From Bifidobacterium psychraerophilum (lineage in GTDB: Bacteria; Actinomycetota; Actinomycetes; Actinomycetales; Bifidobacteriaceae): a stretch of DNA of 64,000 bases. The stretch is from positions 620,001-684,000 of the forward strand of contig NZ_JGZI01000009.1 of assembly GCF_000741705.1 (NCBI RefSeq), in the 5' to 3' direction. Shown here in pieces: positions 39,412 through 48,845 of the stretch. Positions within the stretch are counted from its first letter, which is position 1. The number at the start of each line of letters is the position of its first letter. The notes under the pieces were generated by a model. That model made no database searches and was not told the DNA's origin. It saw only the letters and a program-made list of their open reading frames with translations. A program made the position numbers and the translations under genes.

Positions 39412-40137
39412 TTAGTGGGCTGCGGGCAGGCTCCAATCAACGGCTTGCGCACCCATTGATTCCAAAGCCGCATTCGCCTTCGAGAATGGTTGTGATCCGA
39501 AGAAACCGTATCTGGCGGAGAGCGGGCTGGGATGGGGGGAGGCGATGATCGTGGCATGCGTCAGCAGTGGGGCCAGACTCTGCGCCTGACGTCCCCAGAG
39601 GATCGCCACCAGGGGTTTCGGATTCCCCTGCGCATCGGTACGGGCGTTGAGCGCACTGATCGCGGCATCCGTTATCTGCTCCCAGCCTTTGCCCCGATGA
39701 CTTCCGGGCGCACCGACCCCGACCGTCAGACAGCGGTTGAGCAGCATCACGCCCTGCTTCGTCCACGGTGTCAGGTCGCCGTTGATCGGTGGCTGCACAT
39801 GCTCATCGTCGATCAGTTCTTTGAAGATATTGCGCAGACTGCCTGGGAGTGGCCTGACGGCGGGGTCGACGCAGAAGCTCAGCCCCACCGGATGCCCAGG
39901 TGTCGGATAGGGATCCTGCCCTACGATGAGCACCTTTATCTGGTCGAATGGAATCGTGAAGGCACGCAGGATGTTGCCGCTTGCCGGGAGGTATTGGCGG
40001 CCTTGGGCGTGTTCCTCACGAAGGAATGAACCCATCGTATGGATATTGTCCTCGACGCCGCTCAGGGCCTGCGCCCAACCTGCTTCAACGAGTTCGGACA
40101 GTGCTTTGACATGCATGGTGCCATTGGTCTCGGTCAT
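39412..40137 (-). CDS. ung: Uracil-DNA glycosylase
   Basis: Removes uracil from DNA in base-excision repair. The 241-residue family 1 enzyme has the catalytic motif [10 protein letters not shown], the Asn-containing LLNRCLTV stretch, and the DNA-intercalation loop [17 protein letters not shown] 40137 ([13 protein letters not shown]) is chosen; ATG 40116 is also possible. No Shine-Dalgarno is present, but TACTGT ends seven bases before ATG 40137, fitting a leaderless transcript. Confidence 0.95.
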   Translation of the reverse strand: MTETNGTMHVKALSELVEAGWAQALSGVEDNIHTMGSFLREEHAQGRQYLPASGNILRAFTIPFDQIKVLIVGQDPYPTPGHPVGLSFCVDPAVRPLPGSLRNIFKELIDDEHVQPPINGDLTPWTKQGVMLLNRCLTVGVGAPGSHRGKGWEQITDAAISALNARTDAQGNPKPLVAILWGRQAQSLAPLLTHATIIASPHPSPLSARYGFFGSQPFSKANAALESMGAQAVDWSLPAAH

Positions 40138-40150
40138 GGTGTCCACAGTA
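40138..40150 (-). promoter_or_regulatory. Possible leaderless promoter of ung
   Basis: Minus-strand TACTGT, seven bases, then ATG 40137. It has the same geometry as purB and moxR. Confidence 0.4.
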
Positions 40151-40256
40151 GTATGAGTGCAGGAATGAGGTTCCAATCCCCGCGTGCTCTTCGAGCCGCA
40201 GCCTGATGACCTGATAACCCATTACACTCATGGTGTAGCCGAATGAGGAGTCTTTG

Positions 40257-40925
40257 ATGACACAAAAGCGCAGCGCGGGCGACGCACATGACACATATCC
40301 GTCCGATGAGTTCGATAATCCACCCGCAGGCCCGGTGGGCGTGCACAGGGGACCGCGTTCTCTGGCGGTAAGGGTGGTGCCCTACGTTGTGGTCCTGCTG
40401 GTGGCCGCCGTGCTCGGTCTGGCCGCATGGGGGATGTTTTCCGGGAACCTCAATAATCTCAGCCTGCCCTGGTCCTCCAACCAGAGCTCGCAGACGGCAA
40501 GCACCACGGCCTCCTCCACATCCTCATCGGCGAAGGCATCTGAATCATCATCGACGGCGTCGGCTTCGGACACGGCTTCGGCATCCTCCTCGGATGCCTC
40601 GGCCAGCACGTCGAGCGCATCCCCCTCGGCATCCGAATCAAGCTCCGCCACGCAGACGGTGAACAAGGCGACCAGCATCCGTGTGATCAACGGCACGGGC
40701 ACCAGCGGTTATGCCGCACAGAAGCGGACGGTGCTCACCCAGGCGGGTTACACCAATGTGACTGCCAGCAATCCCTCCGGAAACCTGCCGACTTCGAGCG
40801 TCGTCTGGTATCAGAATGAAACGGATAAGGCCACGGCTGAGGATGTCGCGAGTTCCCTCGGCATCAGCACGGTCACGCAGGTCGCGAATATTTCCGCACC
40901 GGTCGTCGCGGTTTTGATGAATTAG
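40257..40925 (+). CDS. LytR C-terminal domain membrane protein
   Basis: A 222-residue protein with a cytoplasmic N terminus, one membrane segment (about residues 40-62, VVPYVVVLLVAAVLGLAAWG), a Ser/Ala/Thr-rich linker of about 65 residues, and a C-terminal LytR_C domain (SIRVINGTGTSGYAAQKRT, then VVWYQNETDKATAEDVASSL). In LCP-family proteins this domain follows the glycopolymer transferase; here it stands alone, so it is likely a cell-wall accessory. GAGGAG precedes ATG 40257 by 5-6 bases. Confidence 0.87.
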   Translation: MTQKRSAGDAHDTYPSDEFDNPPAGPVGVHRGPRSLAVRVVPYVVVLLVAAVLGLAAWGMFSGNLNNLSLPWSSNQSSQTASTTASSTSSSAKASESSSTASASDTASASSSDASASTSSASPSASESSSATQTVNKATSIRVINGTGTSGYAAQKRTVLTQAGYTNVTASNPSGNLPTSSVVWYQNETDKATAEDVASSLGISTVTQVANISAPVVAVLMN

Positions 40926-41038
40926 TGTGTTTTTCGGCGTTTCATCCACAACTGCGCTTACAATGGTTAAGCCGACCGGTAAGAAGCGGTGAGTTTCGCC
41001 TCTGCCGTGAAGCGGCACATTTTCTAAGGAAGTAAGTT
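40926..41038 (+). promoter_or_regulatory. Cold-shock gene leader and -10 box
   Basis: TACAAT at 40959-40964 fits a -10 box and would give a leader of about 68 bases. TGCC/GGCA within 41008-41024 can form a small hairpin ahead of the AAGGA Shine-Dalgarno. A long 5' leader is typical of cspA-type genes, but no cold-box is claimed. Confidence 0.4.
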
Positions 41039-41242
41039 ATGGCACAAGGCACTGTGAAATTCTTCAGCGCTGGCAAGGGTTATGGTTTCATCAACCCCGA
41101 CGACGGTGGCGAGGATGTTTTCGTTCATTTCTCCGCTATCCAGTCAGATGGATTCAAATCTCTTGATGAGGGCGATAAGGTCGAGTACGAGGTAGAGCAG
41201 GGAGCCAAGGGTCTCCAGGCAACTAAGGTCTCCAAGATCTGA
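41039..41242 (+). CDS. csp: Cold-shock protein (CspA family)
   Basis: A 67-residue single-strand nucleic acid-binding OB-fold protein. Both RNA-binding motifs are intact: RNP1 as KGYGFI and RNP2 as VFVHF. It is a stand-alone cold-shock domain of normal length, ATG 41039 behind AAGGAAG. A terminator follows within 25 bases, so it is monocistronic. Confidence 0.96.
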   Translation: MAQGTVKFFSAGKGYGFINPDDGGEDVFVHFSAIQSDGFKSLDEGDKVEYEVEQGAKGLQATKVSKI

Positions 41243-41266
41243 GATTCCTCGGGCATCGTCCTGATC

Positions 41267-41297
41267 AAGGCTTCGGGCATCGTCCGGGGCCTTTTTT
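41267..41297 (+). terminator. Terminator after csp
   Basis: AAGGC (41267-41271) pairs with GCCTT (41289-41293), with an inner CGG/CCG, followed by TTTTTT. The left flank repeats 13 bases (TCGGGCATCGTCC) seen again inside the hairpin. Confidence 0.75.
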
Positions 41298-41339
41298 CAT
41301 GCCCGAAATGGCGTTTCAACGGTGATTCGTCCCAGGGAT

Positions 41340-41391
41340 GGTGCATCGGGGTGGTGCATCGGGGTGGTGCATACGGATGGTGCATACGGTC
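41340..41391. repeat. Four 13-bp tandem repeats upstream of groEL
   Basis: Units are GGTGCATCGGGGT twice (41340-41352 and 41353-41365), then GGTGCATACGGAT and GGTGCATACGGTC. They lie between the csp terminator and the groEL operators, outside any gene. Confidence 0.8.
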
Positions 41392-41443
41392 GTGGGCATG
41401 ACGGGTGCCTTCGGACTCGCTCTGGTGTTCGCAGCACGCGAAG

Positions 41444-41505
41444 TTGGCACTCTCAAACGCAGAGTGCTAACCTCGCTGTTAGCACTCATGGTACGAGAGT
41501 GATAA
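41444..41505 (+). promoter_or_regulatory. Two CIRCE operators (HrcA) and groEL promoter
   Basis: Two inverted repeats match CIRCE (TTAGCACTC-N9-GAGTGCTAA): 41444-41470 (first arm TTGGCACTC) and 41479-41505 (second arm GAGTGATAA), each with one mismatch and exact 9-base spacers. A promoter can be read as TTGGCA 41444-41449 and TAACCT 41468-41473 with an 18-base spacer, so the first operator covers it. Control of groEL by the repressor HrcA is the established role of CIRCE. Confidence 0.93.
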
Positions 41506-41517
41506 TCAGGCAGCTGA

Positions 41518-43197
<1,680 letters not shown>

Positions 43198-43259
43198 TAG
43201 TCGGTAGCTCTCCGTTCAGAGGTCTTGGGTACGGTACCCGTATCACACCCCTATGAAAC

Positions 43260-43292
43260 ACAGTGCGGCACACCCCAGGTGTGCCGCACTGT
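43260..43292. terminator. Terminator between groEL and WXG100 gene
   Basis: A perfect 15-bp stem (43260-43274 with 43278-43292) with a CCA loop between convergent genes. It should stop transcription in both directions. Confidence 0.85.
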
Positions 43293-43401
43293 TGTATGTC
43301 AGCTGTATATCAGCGCCACTCCTGCCGACTCCCTTCCCATATGCCCCGTGCCTGGGCCGGGATGTGGATTCCGGCATGAATATCGCTGTGAGAATAGAGC
43401 G

Positions 43402-43692
43402 TCACTGCGAGAACAGCATGGTCGCCTGGGTCTCCGCCTCCGTATAGATCGAGGAGGCTTGCGAGAGGGCCTGCTGGATGCTCTCCAGGGATTGCTCCAT
43501 CTGCTGCTGCGCCACGCGCCAGCGCTCGGCCACCTGTGTGAACTGCGTTGCGGCGGCTCCGGTCCATAATCCTTCAAGTCCCTGCAAACTGGCGTACATG
43601 CCGTTGACGGCTTCGCGTATGGCAGCGATTGAATGGTTCACGGCTGCACTGGAACTCAGGATTCTTTCGGAATCAACTTGATAGCTTGACAT
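43402..43692 (-). CDS. WXG100 family (ESAT-6-like) protein
   Basis: A 96-residue two-helix protein with the W-T-G turn (LEGLWTGAAATQFTQVAERW) at residues about 39-58 and no signal peptide. This is the standard form of small type VII secretion substrates. The C terminus (SSIYTEAETQATMLFSQ) contains a YxxxE-like pattern, Y-T-E-A-E, as in ESX export signals. ATG 43692 or 43695 follow GGAAG; the longer open frame to 44319 is antisense to the next gene. No EccC/FtsK-like secretion ATPase is nearby, so the machinery must lie elsewhere. Confidence 0.88.
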   Translation of the reverse strand: MSSYQVDSERILSSSAAVNHSIAAIREAVNGMYASLQGLEGLWTGAAATQFTQVAERWRVAQQQMEQSLESIQQALSQASSIYTEAETQATMLFSQ

Positions 43693-43855
43693 CATGCTTC
43701 CTTTCCTCGCAAGGGGATGCCCCGAACTGCGCACGGCGGGCAACTGCGGTGGAACAACCGCTATGGTGGAGGGTATGATACGTCGGAACTCATCACACGC
43801 CCCATCGGCTGATGTGCACGAATATGCTGACGGGATGGATCTTGGAGGAGCAAGG

Positions 43856-45040
43856 TTGGGAACTGTTAATTCGACAGCATCACGGAGCGGGCAATCGAAT
43901 GCCCTGAGGCCTGTCCGAGGTGCCAGGCATCTGCTGCTGATGGTGCTGGCCGCACTGCTGCTCATATGGCCGATGCTCGGGCCGCTGCAGGCGAGCGCCG
44001 ATGAAAGCCCGTCGTCTTCGGCTTCGTCCTCGTCGTCCGCATCCCCATCGTCCTCGTCGTCCGCGAGTTCGAGTGCCGACACGGGCATCACGACCACTGA
44101 CTCGATAACCGATACCCAAAACCTCTTGGGGTCCCAGGTCAGTTCGGTCAGTGATGCGATCGCGCAGACGAAAAGCGAAAGCGGTGTGACCGTACGCTTG
44201 CTGTATCTCTCGACCTTCTCGGCGGGTAACAGCCCGGAGAAGTGGACCAGCCAGGTGCTGGAATCAACCGATCCTCCGGCGAATACGGTGCTGCTGGCGG
44301 TGGCGTCCCAGGATGGCAATCTGGTGGTCGCGGTCTCCGCGAATTCCGAGGCCTGGCTTCAACAGCAATCAACCGTCGACGAGCTGTCGGCGGCCGCGCT
44401 CAAGCCCATAACCGAGGGGGACACCCCTGATTGGGCGGCTTCCGCGAAGGATATGATGTCCACCATCGTGCAGCTGCAGCAGACATCAACGACCAGCACG
44501 ACCCAGCGTGTGGGAACGGTGGTCTTCGTCGTGGTGCTCATCGTGCTGCTGATCGCCGCCGCCGTGCTCTTCGTGATGCATCGACGTCGGAACAGGCGTA
44601 AGGCGGATGCCCGGAGGAAGGGCGAGAACCCGGATGCGCAGGAGGGTGCCCACAGCAGACGGGCCAGGCGTCGCGAACATCGGCGCCGAGGAACGCCGTC
44701 GCCGGATGACGGGGGAGAAGGCACCGGTCAATCCTCTGATGATGCCGCCTCGGATGATGACCATAAGCTCCCTGTCGCAGGCGACGGCGAGGAGAATGGC
44801 AGTGGAAGCGGTGCTGCAGATGACGGCGACGCTGGATCGGGTGATGAGACCAGCACCATAGGAGCCGACGCCATTCAGGACGCTCCGGTACGCAGAAGGG
44901 ACCGCAACGCCCGCGGCAAACAGGCCTCCCGACGGGGGAAAAGAAGCTGGCATCTTCCCGGCAGAACGGGGGGAGAGGGAAATTCCAACAACAATTCAGA
45001 TGATATTCAGGAAACCTCCAGTGATTCGGGTCAAGCTTAA
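43856..45040 (+). CDS. TPM-domain (YgcG-like) membrane protein
   Basis: A 394-residue exported protein. With TTG 43856 as start, a signal peptide (basic region near residue 20, then RHLLLMVLAALLLIWPML) is followed by a Ser-rich linker. A TPM domain comes next (SVSDAIAQTKSESGVTVRLLYL, then NTVLLAVASQDGNLVVAVS), then a membrane segment (VVFVVVLIVLLIAAAVLFVM) and a long Arg/Asp/Gly-rich cytoplasmic tail. TTG 43856 has GGAGGAG at 5-base spacing; ATG 43763 and 43775 are alternatives that give an improbably long N-terminal region. TPM domains are linked to membrane quality control or metal-dependent phosphatases. It is three bases ahead of the response regulator. Confidence 0.8.
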   Translation: MGTVNSTASRSGQSNALRPVRGARHLLLMVLAALLLIWPMLGPLQASADESPSSSASSSSSASPSSSSSASSSADTGITTTDSITDTQNLLGSQVSSVSDAIAQTKSESGVTVRLLYLSTFSAGNSPEKWTSQVLESTDPPANTVLLAVASQDGNLVVAVSANSEAWLQQQSTVDELSAAALKPITEGDTPDWAASAKDMMSTIVQLQQTSTTSTTQRVGTVVFVVVLIVLLIAAAVLFVMHRRRNRRKADARRKGENPDAQEGAHSRRARRREHRRRGTPSPDDGGEGTGQSSDDAASDDDHKLPVAGDGEENGSGSGAADDGDAGSGDETSTIGADAIQDAPVRRRDRNARGKQASRRGKRSWHLPGRTGGEGNSNNNSDDIQETSSDSGQA

Positions 45041-45043
45041 ATC

Positions 45044-45790
45044 ATGAACAAGCCTATAGAAGCATCGATCGTTGTCGTAGATGATGAACCATCAATCAGG
45101 GAACTCCTGGTCGCGTCTTTGCATTTCGCCGGTTTCGAGGTGAATGCCGCCGCATCGGGGTCGCAGGCCATAGAGGTCATCGAAAAAGTGCAGCCGGATC
45201 TGATTGTGCTCGATGTCATGCTCCCTGATATCGATGGTTTCACGGTGACGCGACGCATCCGTCAGGAGGGCATCGATGCTCCGGTCCTGTTCCTCACCGC
45301 AAGGGACGATACGCAGGACAAGGTGATGGGACTCACCGTGGGCGGTGACGATTACGTGACCAAGCCATTCAGCCTTGAGGAGGTTGTGGCCAGAATCCGC
45401 GCCATTCTGCGCCGTACGCGCGAGCAGGTGGAGGATGATCCGATCATTCGCGTCGGGGACCTGGAGATCAACGAGGATTCCCATGATGTCTCCCGCGCAG
45501 GTCAGGCAATCGATCTGAGCCCGACCGAATACAAACTGCTGCGCTATCTGATGGACAACGAGGGACGTGTCCTCAGCAAGGCGCAGATACTCGACCATGT
45601 GTGGCAGTACGACTGGGGCGGGGATGCCGCGATTGTGGAATCATACATCTCCTATCTGCGCAAGAAGGTCGATGGCATCGAGACGCGTGACGACAACGGA
45701 GAAACACGAAAAGTCATTCCTCTGATCCAGACCAAGCGTGGCATAGGGTACATGATCCGGGAACCGAAGTCCGCATCGAGCGCATCGTGA
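45044..45790 (+). CDS. OmpR-family response regulator
   Basis: A 248-residue two-component regulator. The receiver domain has acidic residues DDE near 13-15, the phosphorylation Asp57 in IVLDVMLPD, the Thr in LFLTARDD and Lys in TKPFSLEE. The C-terminal winged helix includes LSPTEYKLLRYLMDNEGRV and YISYLRKKVD and binds DNA. It is like MprA/TcrX-type regulators. It begins three bases after the TPM gene and overlaps its kinase by GTGA, so all three are probably one operon. The target genes are unknown. Confidence 0.95.
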   Translation: MNKPIEASIVVVDDEPSIRELLVASLHFAGFEVNAAASGSQAIEVIEKVQPDLIVLDVMLPDIDGFTVTRRIRQEGIDAPVLFLTARDDTQDKVMGLTVGGDDYVTKPFSLEEVVARIRAILRRTREQVEDDPIIRVGDLEINEDSHDVSRAGQAIDLSPTEYKLLRYLMDNEGRVLSKAQILDHVWQYDWGGDAAIVESYISYLRKKVDGIETRDDNGETRKVIPLIQTKRGIGYMIREPKSASSAS

Positions 45791-48237
45791 ACACTGCTCG
45801 GCGTGATTCCTCGGCGCAGTCCAGCCCTCAGGCGGAAACGCAACACCAGGACAGGAATCCGCATTGGTGGAAGCGCGTCAAGGCCCCTCTGATGAGGCAG
45901 CTCGATTCGGTCCCGTTGAGCACCAAACTGGTCGCGTCGATGCTGGTCGTGCTGGTGATGGGAACGGTGGGGATCACCTTCGCCATACGGTATCTGGTCG
46001 GCGGTTACCTGCTGGATAAAACCGATACGCAGTTGATGAGACAGGCGTCCCTGATCTTCAACAACATCCGCCAGCTCAGCCAGGAGGACAACGGCAAGGG
46101 AGGGGTCGGGCCGACCGATTACTTCCTGCAGATCCGTGATTCCAAATACCAGGTGATGACCACGGCTCTGACGCCCACCTTGTCGTCGGGTGTCACATCC
46201 TCTCCGGTCCTGCCTGCCTCCGGTTCGATGGGTTCGGTGCAGATCGGCCATCCCTTCACCACGACGGCCACGGTGAGCGTCACCCCGGGCCAGGCCCCGG
46301 CGGATAGCGCGACCTTGAAAATGGCGGAGTCGCCATGGCGGGTTGTGGCCCTGGAATGGGAGATACAGGGTCAGGCGGATGGACAGGAATCAAGCCACGG
46401 GGTGCTGTTCATCGGTCTGTCGCTCAGTGACCAGCTTGATACGACCGAAACCCTGACCAAATACAGCATCATCGTGGGCATAGGCATCGTGCTTATGGGG
46501 GCCGTACTGGCCATGCTCATCATCCAACGAACCTTGCGGCCCTTGAAACGAATCGAGAAAACAGCCGCGCAGATCGCCGCGGGGGATCTCTCGCAACGTA
46601 TTCCCCCGGTACCTGATACCACCGAGGTGGGTTCCCTCTCCTCGTCCCTGAACGCGATGCTTGCGCGAATAGAGCAGAGCTTCGACGAGCAGACGGAAAC
46701 CACCGAGAAGATGAAGCGTTTCGTTTCCGATGCCAGCCATGAGTTGCGGACACCCTTGGCCGCCATCCATGGGTATGCGGAGCTGTACAAGATGCAGCGC
46801 GACTATCCGGGCGCTCTGGAGCGGGCGGATGAGTCGATCCAGCATATCGAGTCTTCAAGCACACGTATGGCCGTGCTGGTGGAGGATCTGCTGTCGCTCG
46901 CACGCCTTGACGAAGGCAGGGGCATCGATGTGCATCAGGAGGTGAAGCTGAGTTCGGTCGTGAATGATGCCGTCGACGATCTGCATGCGCTTGACCCCGT
47001 CAGGAACATCGCATTCGGTACCTTGGCGGTTCGTGGGATACCGGCACAGGACAGCGTGACGGGATTGGCTGCGCTCAACCGGCAGGACAGCACCAAGGGT
47101 GTGCATCACACTCCCGCCATCGGGCAGTCCAAAACCGCACCGAGCTTCGCCTTCATAGCCGGTATGGTTCCGGAGGTCACGATTCCCGGTGATCCTTCCC
47201 GCCTGCGACAGGTGGTGACGAATATCGTCGGCAACATCCACCGCTACACCCCGACGGATTCACCCGTGCAGGTCGGCCTTGGGGTCATGCCCGCCTCGAT
47301 CAGCACCGCGGCGCTCTCACGTCTGCCATCGAAGACCTCGTCCTTGGCCCGTTTCATCGAAGCTGCCGAAGTCGCCCAGGGCAATAGCACAGGCACCCGC
47401 TACGCCGTTGTCCAGTTCTCCGATCACGGGCCGGGGGTTTCCGAGGAATCCCTGTCCCAACTCTTCGAACGGTTCTATACCGCGGATCCTTCACGTGCCC
47501 GCGAAAAGGGCGGCACCGGCCTGGGGCTGGCCATCGCCCAGTCCGTGGTCAAAGCTCATCACGGCATGATCTGCGCGACCCAAACAGCGGGTGGCGGCCT
47601 CACCTTCACCGTGATCCTTCCTCTGGGCGCTCAGCACCCGGGTGGGGCACAGGCGGATGCCCAGCAGGCGGATGCGCAACACGCTGATTCCAAGCACGCT
47701 GATTCCATCCATACAGGGGACAAACAGAAGGGCGTCAGATCGAAGGACGCGAACAAGTCCCCGAAGTCCACCTCCGTAAAGTCAAGCGCTGTAAAGTCAA
47801 CCGCAGCAAAGAGCACCGGTGTAGCAACTCCGGACGTCAGGACTGCGGGTGCTGCAAGCGCGGGTACAACGAGCACTGGTGCAACGAGTACCGGTGCAGC
47901 AACCGCAGACACCCAGGACCTCAGCCGAGAGAAGAGTCCGGAGCCTGCGTCCTCGGCCTCGGAGCCCTCTGATGATGCTGCGGCATCCAACACGCCGGAC
48001 GTAGCGGATGCAGCGGATACATCGCCTGCTGTGACGGCAGCGGAGGGTGCTACAGCTGCCGAGAAGCAGCAGACGCATCCGGATGATGCTTCGAACCGGG
48101 GCGATGATACGCCGCAGTCCGAGGGATCGCCTGCCGATCACGCCGGCTCTTCGCAGCAGGAGGCCCCCCGGAATGGGGCACGGACGAAACAGCGTTTTCC
48201 GTGGTTCACCCCCAAGGATGGACGCATGCCGAGATGA
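45787..48237 (+). CDS. Sensor histidine kinase with long low-complexity tail
   Basis: An 816-residue partner of the upstream regulator. Membrane segments lie at about 47-69 and 227-247, flanking an extracytoplasmic sensor of about 155 residues. A HAMP region follows (RTLRPLKRIEKTAAQIAAGD), then HisKA with His318 in SDASHELRTPLAAIHGY and HATPase with the N box VTNIVGNIHRYTP, SDHGPGVS and KGGTGLGLAIAQS. Residues from about 615 to 816 are an unusual Ala/Ser/Thr/Asp-rich tail with short repeats such as ADAQQADAQHADSKHADS and TGAxSTG. The GTG start 45787 overlaps the regulator's stop. Ordinary kinases of the type end near residue 610. Confidence 0.93.
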   Translation: MNTARRDSSAQSSPQAETQHQDRNPHWWKRVKAPLMRQLDSVPLSTKLVASMLVVLVMGTVGITFAIRYLVGGYLLDKTDTQLMRQASLIFNNIRQLSQEDNGKGGVGPTDYFLQIRDSKYQVMTTALTPTLSSGVTSSPVLPASGSMGSVQIGHPFTTTATVSVTPGQAPADSATLKMAESPWRVVALEWEIQGQADGQESSHGVLFIGLSLSDQLDTTETLTKYSIIVGIGIVLMGAVLAMLIIQRTLRPLKRIEKTAAQIAAGDLSQRIPPVPDTTEVGSLSSSLNAMLARIEQSFDEQTETTEKMKRFVSDASHELRTPLAAIHGYAELYKMQRDYPGALERADESIQHIESSSTRMAVLVEDLLSLARLDEGRGIDVHQEVKLSSVVNDAVDDLHALDPVRNIAFGTLAVRGIPAQDSVTGLAALNRQDSTKGVHHTPAIGQSKTAPSFAFIAGMVPEVTIPGDPSRLRQVVTNIVGNIHRYTPTDSPVQVGLGVMPASISTAALSRLPSKTSSLARFIEAAEVAQGNSTGTRYAVVQFSDHGPGVSEESLSQLFERFYTADPSRAREKGGTGLGLAIAQSVVKAHHGMICATQTAGGGLTFTVILPLGAQHPGGAQADAQQADAQHADSKHADSIHTGDKQKGVRSKDANKSPKSTSVKSSAVKSTAAKSTGVATPDVRTAGAASAGTTSTGATSTGAATADTQDLSREKSPEPASSASEPSDDAAASNTPDVADAADTSPAVTAAEGATAAEKQQTHPDDASNRGDDTPQSEGSPADHAGSSQQEAPRNGARTKQRFPWFTPKDGRMPR

Positions 48238-48305
48238 GCGTCGGCTAGCGCTCGCTTTGCTCTCTGCGGCGGTGCATCTGCAAGGCCCGGCGATGATTGA
48301 CCGAA

Positions 48306-48340
48306 AGCGCAATACATAGCGCTGCCTATTGCGCTAGACT
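48306..48340 (+). promoter_or_regulatory. AGCGCAATA inverted repeat before the second cold-shock gene
   Basis: AGCGCAATA (48306-48314) and TATTGCGCT (48327-48335) form perfect 9-base arms around 12 bases. TAGACT at 48335-48340 could be a -10 box, placing the repeat over the -35 region as an operator. Alternatively it ends the kinase transcript; no T run supports that. Confidence 0.4.
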
Positions 48341-48408
48341 TGGTATTTGGTTTATTGGACGCATGCACGTGAGGAACGTGTCTATTCGGATTGCAGAGAG
48401 GTGCAGAT

Positions 48409-48798
48409 ATGCCCAGCGGGAAAGTACGTTGGTTCGATGCCGCGAAAGGTTTCGGATTCATAACCGGTGATGACGGTGAGGATGTGTTCCTTCCCTCAAG
48501 CGCATTGCCTGCGGGCGTATCTACCTTGCGTAAGGGTGCCAAGGTGGAGTTCTCGGTGGCCGAGGGGCGCAAGGGCCCACAGGCGCTTGACCTGTCCCTG
48601 GTCGGGCCTCAACCCTCCGTTGTCAAGGCCACCAGGCCGAAAGCCGACGATATGGTGGCGATCGTCGAGGATCTGATCAAGCTGCTCGATTCCGCCGGCA
48701 ACGGTTTGCGCAGACATCGGTATCCATCACCTGCGGATTCTCGCAAACTGGCCACGGTGCTGCGTGCAGTCGCCGATAATTTCGACGTTCAGGATTGA
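48409..48798 (+). CDS. Cold-shock-domain protein with C-terminal extension
   Basis: A 129-residue protein. Residues 1-66 are a cold-shock domain (GKVRWFDAAKGFGFITGDDG) with intact RNP1 KGFGFI, but RNP2 reads VFLPSS where VFVHF is normal, so two stacking residues are lost. Residues 70-129 are a helical extension (MVAIVEDLIKLLDSAG, then ADSRKLATVLRAVADNF). Actinobacteria often carry such a longer homologue beside DUF3027. GAGAGG precedes ATG 48409. The DUF3027 gene follows by 47 bases. Confidence 0.9.
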   Translation: MPSGKVRWFDAAKGFGFITGDDGEDVFLPSSALPAGVSTLRKGAKVEFSVAEGRKGPQALDLSLVGPQPSVVKATRPKADDMVAIVEDLIKLLDSAGNGLRRHRYPSPADSRKLATVLRAVADNFDVQD

Positions 48799-48845
48799 TC
48801 ATCCCTGCAAACGCAGGATGACCATTGCCATTGAAGGTGTGTGAG

